A stretch of 64,000 bases of DNA from Neofusicoccum parvum (Eukaryota; Ascomycota; Dothideomycetes; Botryosphaeriales; Botryosphaeriaceae). This document shows, piece after piece, positions 43,547 through 54,074 of this stretch (its first letter is position 1; every line of letters begins with the position of its first letter). Made by a program: the position numbers and the translations under genes. The notes under the pieces were generated by a model. It saw nothing but the letters and a program-made list of their open reading frames with translations. It had not been told where the DNA came from and did not search any database. The DNA is taken from assembly GCA_020912385.1 (NCBI GenBank), contig CP087211.1, forward strand, positions 868,001-932,000. Direction: 5' to 3'.

Positions 43547-44600
43547 TCACTGCAGGATTCGGCGGCGGGATTTTGGGCTGAACTTGCTCGAGGGAACAGG
43601 CGCCTTGGTAGTCGAGGCTGGTGTTGCTTGCATTTCCTGCTCAAGTTGCTGTTGCAAAGCATCCTCGACGCCTTCGTCATCGTCGTCGTCGTCTTCTTCT
43701 TCTTCTTCCTCTTCTTCCTCTTCTTCTTCCTCTTCTTCTTCCTCTTCTTCTTCCTCTTCTTCTTCCTCTTCTTCTTTATCTTCAGCTTCCTCCTCGTCTT
43801 CCGAGGGAACAGGCAACTCGTCATCTGAGTCGAGCGATTGATCGTCTGGAACAGGTGGTTCCTTCTTCGAGGCAGACGCCTCATCGTCAGAGGCAGAAGC
43901 TGATGGCGACGCCTCCTCGGCTCTAGCTCTGTGATAGTAAGGTCAGCTACGAAACCGAACAATTCTTGCGATGAGCATACCTCATCTCGGCCTTCCTTGC
44001 CTCCCATTGCTTGACCATGGGTTTGTTCGCGAATGCCTTTGGCTCCCAGGTGTCCTCGTATACCTCGCCCGTCTCCGGGTCAGCCTCCCAAGAGATCAGG
44101 TAGTAGTATTCGTCTTCATCGACGATGCCCTGCGCCTCCCACTCCTCTTCCTCGTGGTCGTCCTCCCATTCTTTGACGAGTGTCTTGTTGGCGAAGTTCT
44201 TCGGCTGCCAAGTGGGCTTGTAGGGCTGGCCAGTCCTTGGGTTGATGTCGAGCCATTCTATAAGGTACCGGGTGTTATCCTCGTCAAGAATGCGCACAGC
44301 TTTGTACTGGACATCACTCGGGCGGACCTGTTTCGACTTCTTCTTTGGACGTCCACGCTGTCGCTTCGCGGGAGGTGGTGAGGCTGACGTAGATGTCGGC
44401 TTCGTGTTCTTCTTCGGGCGACCAGGCTTTCGCTTTGTCGGCACAGGTGAAGTTGATGCGCGAGCGTTTGCAAACGCCGTCTTCGCCGGTCGACCGCGCT
44501 TCCGTTTCAATGGAGCAGGGGAAGTCGCTGTGGGCGGTGTGGGCAGTGAATCTGTTGGCGCGACCTTCTTGGGGCGACCACGCCCCCGTTGGGGTGGCAT
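43547..44600 (-). CDS. AT-hook protein with two chromodomain-like repeats and poly-Glu tail
   Basis: Two exons, 44600-43981 and 43928-43547, joined in phase 2 across a 52-bp intron (GTATGC, branch CTGAC, ACAG), give 333 residues. Four AT-hook cores (RGRPKK at 7, RGRPAK at 36, PGRPKK at 59, RGRPKK at 82) occupy the first 90 residues. Two tandem chromodomain-like units follow: about 98-145 (VQYKAVRILDEDNTRYLIEW ... TWQPKNFANKTLVKEW) and 154-200 (EAQGIVDEDEYYYLISW ... TWEPKAFANKPMVKQW). Exon 2 encodes Ser/Asp/Glu-rich sequence, 27 consecutive Glu and six Asp, and a short basic end. AT-hooks bind AT-rich DNA and chromodomains often read methyl-lysine or RNA, so a chromatin role is likely (inference). 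The exact family is unknown to me. Confidence 0.82.
43675..43788. repeat. GAA/GAG microsatellite inside the chromodomain gene
   Basis: On the plus strand this is a run of TCG units followed by mixed TTC/CTC triplets, partly organised as a CTTCTTCCT-type 9-bp period. In the gene it encodes the Glu-Asp run. Triplet structure keeps the frame, so length variation would change the acidic tail without truncation. Confidence 0.9.
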
Positions 44601-44983
44601 GGTGGATGGTGCTGAGAGGCGTCCGCAGATGCAGCGCGGATTGGAGAGGAAGGCGGAGGACGCGAGGACGTGCCGACGCGTCAAGCTCCCGCGCTCGGAC
44701 CTGGTGGCCCTTGCGTTGCCAGCTGCATCTTTCGCCTCTCTCGTTTGTCACTCGTTTGTCACTCGTTTGCCATTGAACATGATCCTCAGGCGGGCAGTGG
44801 AAGACGTGTTTCACGCCTTGCCACATACGGCTTTCGCAAGTGCACACAAACAGCCCTTTGACCGGATCATCAGCATGGTATGTTTGTTCATTTGACAGCT
44901 CTACTCTACACAGTAGGCATATGTCATCTAACGCTCAGCAAAGAATGATGTAATTTCCAAAACGCCAACGATCGCTCGGCTAT
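44601..44983. other. intergenic, promoter of the chromodomain gene
   Basis: About 380 bp between the stop of the GT2 gene and the start of the chromodomain gene; both are on the minus strand. A direct repeat of CACTCGTTTG occurs near 44750-44770. No gene was seen. Confidence 0.5.
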
Positions 44984-47614
44984 CTACCAGGTGAACAGCA
45001 TGAGGTTGGGGTTCAGAATGATCGGCAACAAGAAGTGGAAGGTAACCTGCACAGAAAGCGGGAAAATTGCCGTCAAACGGTCGATGCGCAACAACGGAGG
45101 AAATGCGACGGCGCCGGCAACGAGCAGCCCGGCACCAAGGATGCAGAAGATGAAGGTGAACTTGAAGCTCTTCAGCACGCGCGGAATCTCCTCGAAGAAA
45201 GAAATGTTTTCAGCCTCCTTCGACGTGGCTCCCCAGCTCATGTCGATCGAAAACATGTGGCACAGGAGCGCCTGCGACACGTGGAGGGACAGGCCGCCGA
45301 TGAAGACCGTCATGAGAGGAATCCACTTGAAGTTCTCGATCCAAGACGACACCAGCGATTTTTCTCCTGTGCGGTACCGCAGGACACCGAGCGACACGTT
45401 GCCTAGGGCAGTGAAAACGACGACCAGCGAGAACAACATGTCGAATGATTGGCCATAGTACTTCTCGTGGTAGCCGTTGTACCATCCAATGATGAAGTAG
45501 TTGGCGAGCGTCAGGCACCAAGCTGATCCGATAGCGTAGTAGGTTCCGATGTAACCCATAATGCCGATCTTGGAGGAGAGGGGCATCCCGGAGCAGACAA
45601 AGTTGCGGAAGAGCTTTGTGAACGGTCCGCGGAACGGCCAATCCTTGAGTGGGTGGAAGATGAGCTCGTTGCACCCGTATGCATACTTTTCCCAGCGGGC
45701 CAACTCATCATAAACCGTGAGAGAGACACCTTCCTTGTAACCGTCGCCCATGTAGGCGCCTAGACGGACAATGTGGCCCTCAGTCTGGAGGCGGAGCGCC
45801 ATGTCAAAGTCCTCAGAGACCGTGTTCTCGCTCCAGTACTTCTCGCGGTGGTCCAGCTTGCAGTCGTAGCCAATGTTCTGGACAGCAGCCCACCGCAACC
45901 ACGCATTGTGGCCGACGAAGGGTGCTACGTCACCGCAGGCAACGATGTAGCGGATCTGGGTGTAAATGAGGTTGGTGAAAAAAGTGATTCCCCTTTCGAA
46001 GAAGCTGTCGGTCACGTTCATGACACCGCAAGAGTATTGAAGGATACCTATTCCGTCTTATTAGCCAGAAAGCTCACACGAAGTCCCTCGGGCATACATA
46101 CCAACTTCCGGCGACTGCTCCAGCTCGCTAACGGCATCCAAGAAGCAGTCCTTGGGCACACGGGTGTCGGAGTCGATAAGAAGAATATAGTCTCCCAGGC
46201 GAATGTTGCCATCGGCCCACGTGCGGCCCTCGTCCTCTTCAACCACCTCCTCCAAGGCGGTACGATAAGCAGACGCCTCGTCGCGTGTGTTCCATGACTC
46301 TGGGCGCTCGATGGCCAGGAGCTTGTCCTCCACACGGTTGCTGACCCACAAGGCGTAATTCATGTTGGAGGCCTTCTTGAACTTTCCGCGGCGGAGGAAC
46401 GGATCCCCCTCCTCGGGATTCGGGGCGTGCTTCGGGCGGGAGACCCAGCCAATGTTGTGCTCGGCGTAAAACTCCTGGCGGGCGTTGGCTTCTTCCTCGC
46501 TGATCAACTGCATACCGTCATCGTTGATGAAAATGTTGGCGGTGCCGCCCTGCATTTCGTATGTTGAAATGGCTGCCTTGATGGAGTGGATAGTGGGCTG
46601 AATGACGGAAATGAGGCCCTCCTTGTACACAGGGCACTGAATCGTCACATGGGGAAGAGCACCGGTGCGGTCGCGGTTCAGGCGCTTTGGTGCTGTTCCG
46701 GAATAGTACAGGGTGTTCTTCTTGACCTGGTCGACGGGTCCAAGGAGCTGCGCCAGGTTGCAGGTAAGGCTGAGAAAGAAGAACTGGCCATTCCGTTAGT
46801 GGCCGGATTTCGGGGATTATGCTGTATGGTGAACTCACAAGACCAAGCCAGAACTGCGGGAGCAGCACGGCAGCAAATGCGATGCGCATAAAGCCCCCGT
46901 CGTTGGCAATGGCGATGGCAACCTGGCGCCAGGCAGCGCCGGTAGCGGCCACCATTATGACCATTGCGACGCCACAGAGCACCGAATGGTACAGCACCCT
47001 CTCGCGGGGCTTCTCCTCTGCGGCCTCGGGATCGCTGCCCACCTCGACCTCTTCACTGGAAATAATTGCCTTCTCATCCATGACTTCAATGTCACCCTCG
47101 TTGTCGAAAGAATGCTGCAGCAGAGCATTTTCGATGTTGGAGACGCGCTCCATGATCTTGTTGGGCTGGTCGTCCCACACGATGAGGATTCCGCGGTCAG
47201 CAATGAAGGCTGCGAACTGGTGCTTTTGGCAGGCCGGAAGGTACGAAATATCCGGGAGCACCTGGACGCGAAGCTTGTTCTGGATCTCGATGTAGGGGAG
47301 AGTGTTGTTGTACAGAACTGTCTTGATCATCCCCGTGTTGACGGTCATGGCGACCTGTCCAGCAGTTGTGTCAGCTCCAGAGAACCAAACCCTGGGGTTC
47401 ACGAGACACTCACCCGAACGTTCATCGCCTCGATGGCTTTGTAGAACCCGAACGGCTCCTTCGCCAGATCCGGGGGACAGCAGACATATTCCCCGCGCAC
47501 CCTTCTGAGGACGACTCCCTCGTCAGGTTCGTCCAGACTCCACATCATCCTCTCCTGTTGCCCCCGCAACCACTCGACCATCATCTCATGTCTGATGGCA
47601 TCGTATTGGGCCAT
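44984..47614 (-). CDS. GT2-type processive glycosyltransferase, hyphal-growth class
   Basis: Minus-strand exons are 47614-47414, 47354-46839, 46783-46102 and 46047-44984 (820 residues from the 47614 Met). Introns are 59, 55 and 54 bp with GTGAGT or GTATGT donors. Two or more TM segments lie near residues 180-265. The GT-A catalytic domain follows: VTIQCPVYKEG (285), FINDDG (Asp327-328), LLIDSDTRVP (Asp443, Asp445), SEDFD (about 545) and an ARW motif at 583-585 in place of QxxRW. Four to six TM helices fill the C terminus. The protein resembles the family of Zymoseptoria GT2, required for hyphal growth on solid surfaces in plant pathogens (established for that protein, inferred here). The polysaccharide product is unknown. 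The true N terminus probably includes an upstream exon near 48013. Confidence 0.88.
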
Positions 47615-48984
47615 GGTGATAGATTTAGATCGCTGAAATTAAAAATTCGGTAAGAGGTAGTAAAGAAGCTAGGATTTTAAAGGATCAGGTTGGTTGTTTC
47701 CGGTCGCTACGAGCTGCTTCGACTGACGGCGAAACAATAGCTAAGTGAGGGACTCAAAAGATGAGTGGGAGAGTTCACAATGATGGCAGAGAGACGATCT
47801 CTCCAAAAAGAGAATGACTGTCACCAATGCCGCAATGCAACGGCAAAGGTAAGGGAAGGAATGTAACCGATAGACGGACGACGAGGTGAGAGCGAGCGGA
47901 CCCGTCGAACTGAGATATATACCGGCCATGAAGATTCCCAGCGCCCTTCGCCCAGCAATCTTCAGCTGCCGCAGCACGGTCGAGACGCTGTCAGAGCCAC
48001 TGCCAGACGACATGTCAGCTCCATCGAGGGCGATAGCTCCGTGGAACAGAGGGAGGCGCCGGCGCTGCCGATCCAGGAACCACGGCGCAGCTGGGCCTTT
48101 GGAGTATGGCGGCTCGCTACTCTTATCTAAGTGCCTTCATCGACGTACTACTCTCATTTGACATCTTCTCTTGCCGTCATAAAAAGCGCGCGCCGGCCGC
48201 CCCGCCACCGTCCGTCGTGGCGAACCTCCACGAACCATCAACCTCGGCCGTCCCGTGCACCCTAAGTATACGAGCTCGACGGACGGGGGGCCGCTCGAAA
48301 GTCTCCTTCCTCTAGGTCCCCCCGATGTGCCTCCCCGGTCCCTTGCTTCCGGTCTAATTGATGATCCTGCCGACCATCGACGTGATGGTCGCTCGACGTT
48401 CTGGGCCGGGTGTCGATGTCGGTTCGGTCTTCCGCTTTCCAAATGCGGCCGGGACGCTAGTTTGGCTCCTCCAAAGTTGCCGAATCCGGCCTGCTGCGGC
48501 CACGCGTGGGCACATGTGGAAGTGGCTTTGCTTCGCACCGGGTCGGGGTTTCGCTGATCTCATGTGTTAGTGGCTGCTTATGGAACAAGTGTGCGGCAGA
48601 CGATGGAGAAAAGCGTGCTGCTGGGTAAGGGAATCCGGCTGTCGAGCTGGATAGTTCCGCACGCTGTGGTGAGCTGTGATGGCCGGTGGAGAGCAAGTCA
48701 GTCAGTGCGGCTGGTGGTCAAGGTCGTCAAGAGCATTTGGTCCTTGCTGCTTTCGCGGCATACCCTCGGCTCGGTCGAACGGAGATCTTTCAATTGGTAT
48801 ACAGATCAGACATTCAGTATTGGACATTGAGACAAACAACCTAGAGATACAGGTGAACATGACTTCAGCCGCCGATATACCCACGCAAACACATCGCCTC
48901 ACGGGAATCTCTCAATCCACACACAGCCACCCGACTCTTCCATAACTCCCCTTCAACTCCGGTCGCTCATGCTCTGCAAGTGCA
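47615..48984. other. leader/promoter region of the GT2 gene
   Basis: Apart from the candidate exon at 47923-48013, this 1.4-kb stretch shows no supported gene. It holds the GT2 promoter and the 3' flank of the alcohol dehydrogenase gene. Confidence 0.5.
47923..48013 (-). other. candidate first coding exon of the GT2 gene
   Basis: ATG at 48013 opens a protein-like segment (MSSGSGSDSVSTVLRQLKIA then GRRALGIFMA) that ends at a GTATAT donor at 47922. A good acceptor (AATTTCAG, ending 47633) lies 18 nt upstream of the 47614 Met in the same frame as it. Direct joining gives the wrong phase and a stop, so either an unseen small exon lies between or this is an upstream ORF in the leader. Confidence 0.5.
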
Positions 48985-50289
48985 TCAGAACTCAATGATA
49001 ACCTTCAGCGCCTGGTTCGCCGAAGCAGCCTTGAAGGTGTCGTAGGCGCCCATCATGTCGGTGAAGGCGAAATCTGCAAACCGTGTCAGCACCGTCAGCC
49101 CGCCCGCAAAGGCAGACGGGGAATACTCACTGTGCGTGATGAGCTTCTCGGCAGGCAGCCGCTTGGCCGCCACCAGCTTCAGCAGCATCGGCACCGTGGC
49201 CGTGTCGACCAGCCGCGTGGTGATGGCGATGTTCTTGCTCCACAGCTTCTCCAGGTGCAGGTCCACCTTGGTGCCGTGCACGCCCACGTTCGCGATCACG
49301 CCGCCGGCCCCGACCAGCTCCTGACACTGGTGGAACGTCTGCGGGATGCCGACGACCTCCAGCACGGCGTCACAGCCGCGCCCCTCGGTCAGCCCCAGCA
49401 CCACCTTCTCGGCCTCGGGCGGCGTCGCCGTGGCGTGCGCACCCAGCTCGCGCGCGATGCGCAGCCGGTTCTCGTCGTAGTCGACGACGATGATGAGCCC
49501 CGGGCTGTACAGCTGCGCCGTCAGCAGCGCCGCCAGCCCGACCGGCCCGGCGCCGATGATCAGCAGCGAGCAGCCCGGCTCGACGCGCGCGTTCTGCACG
49601 CCGCACTCGAACCCCGTGGGCAGGATGTCGCTCAGCATGACCATCGTCTTCGGGTCCGCGCCCTCGGGGATCTTGTACAGCGACGTCTCCGCGCTCGGGA
49701 TGCGCACGTACTCGGCCTGCGTGCCGTCGAGCGTGTTGCCCAGCACCCACCCGCCGTCCTCGCACTGCGACTGCATGCCCTTGCGGCAGTAGTGGCACGT
49801 GCCGCACGACGTGATGGCCGGGATCAGGACCAAGTCTCCCTCCTTGAACTTGGTGACCGACGACCCGACCTTGTGGATCACACCCACGCCCTCATGGCCC
49901 AGGACGCGCCCCGGCTCGCAGGTGGGCACGTCGCCTTTCATGATGTGCAGGTCCGTGCCGCAGATGGTGGTGTACTTGAGCTGGATGACGGCGTCGCTGG
50001 GCGATTGCACCGTCGGAACCGGACGGTCCTCCAGGGCAACGTTGCCGGCGCCGTTGTAGACAAGGGCTTTCATGGTGGAGAGCTGGGAAATCTGAAATGG
50101 CCGCCGGGAGACCAGGTTGCGGGTGTGGTTGATGGTGGGCCGGATGCTGGCCGTCCTGGTGGTTGGTATATATGCAAAGTTACGCTGCTGCACGATGCGG
50201 TTCCGCACCCGGGATGCCCGGGCGTCGACGCGGGGAAGCAAGGCCGGCCATCTGGGGATGCATTGGCGGGGACGGAGAGATGGAAACAT
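48985..50289 (-). CDS. zinc-dependent alcohol dehydrogenase (MDR family)
   Basis: Exons on the minus strand are 50289-49131 and 49073-48985. The 57-bp intron (GTGAGT, branch CTGAC, TTTGCAG) has no stop and keeps frame, so it could be mistaken for coding sequence; removing it joins KLITH to NFAFTDMM, the normal family spacing. The model has 415 residues from the first Met. Catalytic zinc ligands are Cys in TTICGTDLH and His-Glu in GHEGVGV. The structural zinc site is CGTCHYCRKGMQSQC. The Rossmann motif is IIGAGPVG, and VVDYDENR has the Asp of NAD(H)-users. The first 72 residues are Arg-rich and lack acids, like a mitochondrial presequence, but Met73 (50073) could give a cytosolic 343-residue form. 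Substrate is unknown. Confidence 0.9.
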   Translation of the reverse strand: MFPSLRPRQCIPRWPALLPRVDARASRVRNRIVQQRNFAYIPTTRTASIRPTINHTRNLVSRRPFQISQLSTMKALVYNGAGNVALEDRPVPTVQSPSDAVIQLKYTTICGTDLHIMKGDVPTCEPGRVLGHEGVGVIHKVGSSVTKFKEGDLVLIPAITSCGTCHYCRKGMQSQCEDGGWVLGNTLDGTQAEYVRIPSAETSLYKIPEGADPKTMVMLSDILPTGFECGVQNARVEPGCSLLIIGAGPVGLAALLTAQLYSPGLIIVVDYDENRLRIARELGAHATATPPEAEKVVLGLTEGRGCDAVLEVVGIPQTFHQCQELVGAGGVIANVGVHGTKVDLHLEKLWSKNIAITTRLVDTATVPMLLKLVAAKRLPAEKLITHSEYSPSAFAGGLTVLTRFADFAFTDMMGAYDTFKAASANQALKVIIEF

Positions 50290-51053
50290 TTGAGGGGTAG
50301 GAGTAGGGTTTGCCTGAGTTTGGGGTCCTGCGAGGGGTTAGGGTAAGGCCGAGACCTGCAGAAGATGAAGCAGGTACTGTTAACTAGCAGGCATAGGTGC
50401 AGGGCTAGATGGTATAAGGTACGAGTATTTAAGTGCGGGGTTCACGAGACAGGATTCGTAGATCCTAGACAAGGGTGGTGCAATTATCAGCAGATGTCGT
50501 CAGCAGATGTCACGGCGCTTTTGGGTCAACGGACCTCAAGAACAGGCCACTCTGCACGTTATCTCTGACCCATTGGGACGCGAGTAATCCGTAGTGCTGG
50601 CATTGACCCTCTGCTTCCTTCATCATGGTTGGATCTGCAGCTTCCATGACTCTTTACATGACTCTGTGCATGACTTGGCGCATCGGAACCGCCGGTTGCG
50701 CACCGGGTACCTCGCCCGTTCAGGCAACCCGGCCCTGTGATCTGTTGGGGATGCGTGCAAAATGGCAACTGCGGTGTCGGTCTCAGCCGCAAGGCTAGAC
50801 ATCGCAAGGCTGGACACCGTCGGAGCAGCTTCTGTGGGTCTCTGTGGGGATGCTCCGCGTGGGAGGGGAACATCGCTCTGAAGCTAGAAGAGGAGCTAGA
50901 AGAGGGGAAATAAGCTTTACGAGAAAGCTTCACAATAGAGCTAGCAGTTGGAGACGACTAGTGCCAGTAGGGTTGCAGATGAATTTGTTCTTTTTTTTCT
51001 GTTTTGGGTCTTATTAATTGTCCAAGCCTTTTTCGGCCGGCCAATGAGGTATC
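50290..51053. other. intergenic, no supported gene
   Basis: About 760 bp between the ADH start and the ETF-QO stop. It holds the ADH promoter. Short duplicated words occur near 50478-50520 and 50780-50820. No RNA gene was recognised. Confidence 0.5.
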
Positions 51054-52992
51054 TTAGGTCATGTAGTACTTGGGGCCATCGCCGCCAGTGGGGCAAACCC
51101 AGTTGATGTCCTGGGCGGGAACCTTTATATCGCATGTCTTGCAATGGACGCAGCTATATGCGAAGTTAGCAAGAACACTTGCAGCATACAGTGGGCACGA
51201 CTTACTTCTGGGCGTTAATCTGGAATCTGACGCCCAATTCCTTGCTTTCATCCTCCACATATTCGTACACGCCGGCAGGGCAAAACCGGTTCTCGACACC
51301 CTTATACTTGGGCCATTGCTTGAGCGCATGCTCGTCCCAGTCCTTGACCTGCAGGTGGACTGGCTGATCCTCCTCATGGTTTGTGCCGGAGCGGCTGACG
51401 CTGGTCAAGATGTCAAAGCTGATCTTGCCGTCTGGCTTGGGGTATTCGATCTTCTGGCACTCGTCGGCTGTCTTGGTGGCTGCGTGATCAGGCTTTCCAT
51501 GTTTGAACGTCCAGGGTTCCTTGCCACGGAGGACAAAGGCTGTGATGCCGGAATACAAAACACCACCGTACAGGCCGAGTGGGTTGTGGAAAGATGGGCG
51601 CATGTTGCGAACTTCTTTCAGCTCGCTCCAGATGCTTGAGTTTCGCAGCTTGTCTTCATAATCATACAGGAAGACGGTTCCGTTGTCCGCATTAGAGCCC
51701 AGAGCAGTGTACGCAGCTTCCGCGGCCAGCATGCCAGACTGCATGGCAGTGTGGGTACCCTTGATCTTGGGGAGGTTCAGGAAGCCGGCAGTGTCACCGA
51801 TGAGGGCGCCGCCTGGAAACGCACATTTGGGAATCGATTGGAAGCCTCCTTCGTTCAGGGTGCGGGCAGCATATGAGATGCACTTGCCTCCCTCAAGGAA
51901 CTTCCTGTAGAAGGGGTGCTGCTTCATCTTCTGGAATTCACCGTACGGCGACATCCAGGGGTTGGGGTAGTCCAATCCAACGACAAGACCAATGCTGACC
52001 ATGTTGTCGCCCCAGTGGTACATCCAGCCACCGCCGTAGGTGTCCTTGGGCAAGGGATAGCCGAGAGAGTGTGCCACCAGGCCAGACTCAAACTTCTCAG
52101 GATCGATCTCCCAGACCTCCTTGACGCCGAGACCATATGTCTGGTGCTGCGAGTCCCTCCTGAGATCGTATTTCTTGACGACTTGCTTCGTCAAGCTGCC
52201 ATGGCAGCCTTCAGCCAGCAGCGTACACCTGGCGTGGAACTCCATGCCGCGTTCAAACGAGTCCTTGGGGGTGCCGTCCCTGGAAATGCCCTGGTCGTTT
52301 GTCGCCACACCCTTGACAGAGCCGTCGGGGGTGTAGAGGATCTCCGAGGCAGAAAAGCCGGGGTAGATCTCGACGCCAACCTCCTCGGCGCGCTCGCCGA
52401 GCCACTTGACCAATTGATTCAAGCTTATGATATAATTGCCGTGGTTGTTCATCTGCGGCGGCACGGGGAGCCAGACGGACTTGTTCGTGGTGAGGAAGCG
52501 CATCATCTCCCTCTTGGCGGGGGTGGCGTGCTCGAAGCGGTTGGGGTTGTCTTCGGCGTTCCAGTCGGGCAGGAGCTCATTGAGGGCGGTGGGCTGGATG
52601 ACATTGCCGGAGACTATGTGGTCTCCGATCTCGCCGGCCTTCTCGAGCAGCAGGACGCGGAAGTCTTCGTTGCCCTGCTCGTTGGCGAGCTGCTTGAGGC
52701 GGATGGCAGCACTCAGGCCAGCAGGGCCGCCGCCGACGATGCAGACATCAACCTCGTCGGCTTCACGCTCGATCTGGCTGGGGTCGAAGGACTCGTCGAC
52801 GTCGGCGAGGCGCGGGCGGGGGGTGTTGGAGAGGGCTCGTCTTTGGCCGGCAACGCGAAGGGCGGGCCTGTAGCTGTCGAAGGGCGAGCGTCTGGCGGCG
52901 GCGACGAAGGTCCTCGCCGAAAAGCGGACGGGCGCCAGGCGCGGGACAAGGGCGCGACGCAGGGTGTTTGGGACGACTATCCGGGATGCCAT
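51054..52992 (-). CDS. electron-transfer flavoprotein:ubiquinone oxidoreductase
   Basis: Two exons, 52992-51206 and 51153-51054, joined in phase 2 across a 52-bp intron (GTAAGT...ATAG), give 628 residues. The first ~60 residues form an Arg/Ala-rich mitochondrial presequence. FAD binding is at [17 protein letters not shown] (residues 83-99). [15 protein letters not shown] and [20 protein letters not shown] are family signatures. The [4Fe-4S] cluster ligands are one Cys in [10 protein letters not shown] and three in [11 protein letters not shown] (the last exon is therefore essential), with [10 protein letters not shown] closing the protein. ETF-QO sits on the inner mitochondrial membrane and passes electrons from ETF, fed by fatty-acid and amino-acid dehydrogenases, to ubiquinone. 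Confidence 0.97.
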
Positions 52993-54074
52993 GGTGGGGA
53001 GAGATGGGCGGCACCGCGCCAGAGCATGAGGGCAGGAGGCAATTGAATGGGCCGTGGCCGGGGAAGGCTCTATGACGCCGACGGGCTAAGACCGAGGTTG
53101 CCGTCAATGGCTGCGCGTGAAGATTTGCCGCAGGGGTCTGTCCGCGCACCCGTACCTAGCCGCGCCCCGGCCAGCCAAACAGCGTGCGGCGGATTGTCAG
53201 CCCCGTCGACCGCACTCCGACATCAATCCATCGCCGGCTGCATCGCGAACTGCTCGCGCGCCATGCCAATCGCCCGTCTGACTCAGGCTTGCGCACACCA
53301 CCCCCCGGCACTCCCAGCCCGTCGTCGTCGCAGCTTTCAATGGAGCCGCGAGCAGTCATCAAACTTGTGGACCCGTTCGCTCCATGTCTTCTGATGCTCG
53401 TGTCATGGCCTTTGTTGGGACGATGGAGTGAGTGGAGAGCGTGAGGCGTCTCTGCGATATCGCATGCGTGGAAGGCTCCTCGCCAGGCTCTCTGTGTCTG
53501 CCACGGCCTCCGCGGCATCTGTTGCCACACCCCGTTTTCTCATGCTGCATGTTGTAGCAGTGCTGTGAAACTTGAAGGCCGGGCCCTTCTTGCCTCCACG
53601 TGGGTGACAACTGCTGCTAAGCTTGTCGTTCTTAGCGCGCCATCGACTGCCGGCGGCTGGCTCTCTCGTTGCTAACTGTCAGAAACACGCCGGAGACGTT
53701 TCTTTTCCTAAAGCAAGTCTGCCAAGCACTGGCTTCTGCCGCGCTGTGACTACACACCATGGGAGAGCCGCCAGGGAAGTCGCCTTGTTGGTCTGGCGTC
53801 GGAAGCCGGCGCGACTTCCACGGCAGGTGAAGTCACAGCAGGTGAAGCCACGGCAGGTGAAGCTACGGCAGGCGAAGACTACCGACGCCGTCGCACCGTC
53901 CCTCTGGTCAACGGGAGCCGCAGGTGTGGAAAGCCGTGCAGTTTCCTTGCCAGCCTTTCTCGGTATGCTAGTTGTCGAGTCTCTCGTCTCCTCGGTCTCC
54001 CATGTCTCTCGTTCCGTTGCTTGCGTTTTCCGTTCTCGATCCGCCAGCGTGAGTGAGTGCAAGCGTGGGTGAGG
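52993..54074. other. intergenic region between divergent genes
   Basis: About 1.08 kb upstream of both ETF-QO (minus) and the Ser/Pro-rich gene (plus). It contains a small tandem array near 53825-53875 (AGGTGAAG-type units). No gene is supported. Confidence 0.5.
53825..53875. repeat. short imperfect tandem repeat
   Basis: About four copies of a 15-bp unit close to GGCAGGTGAAGCCAC occur just upstream of the Ser/Pro-rich gene. Copies vary at one to three positions. Confidence 0.6.

Noticed and set aside
43675..43788. CRISPR-like or transposon-associated repeat
   Set aside because: The array is a simple triplet microsatellite inside a coding exon, without spacers.
49132..50346. 404-codon open frame antisense to the alcohol dehydrogenase
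   Set aside because: It is Arg/His/Gln-rich with no domain, and results from strong third-position GC in the real gene.
51916..53046. 376-codon open frame antisense to ETF-QO
   Set aside because: It overlaps an unmistakable ETF-QO gene and has Val/Leu/Gly-biased shadow composition.
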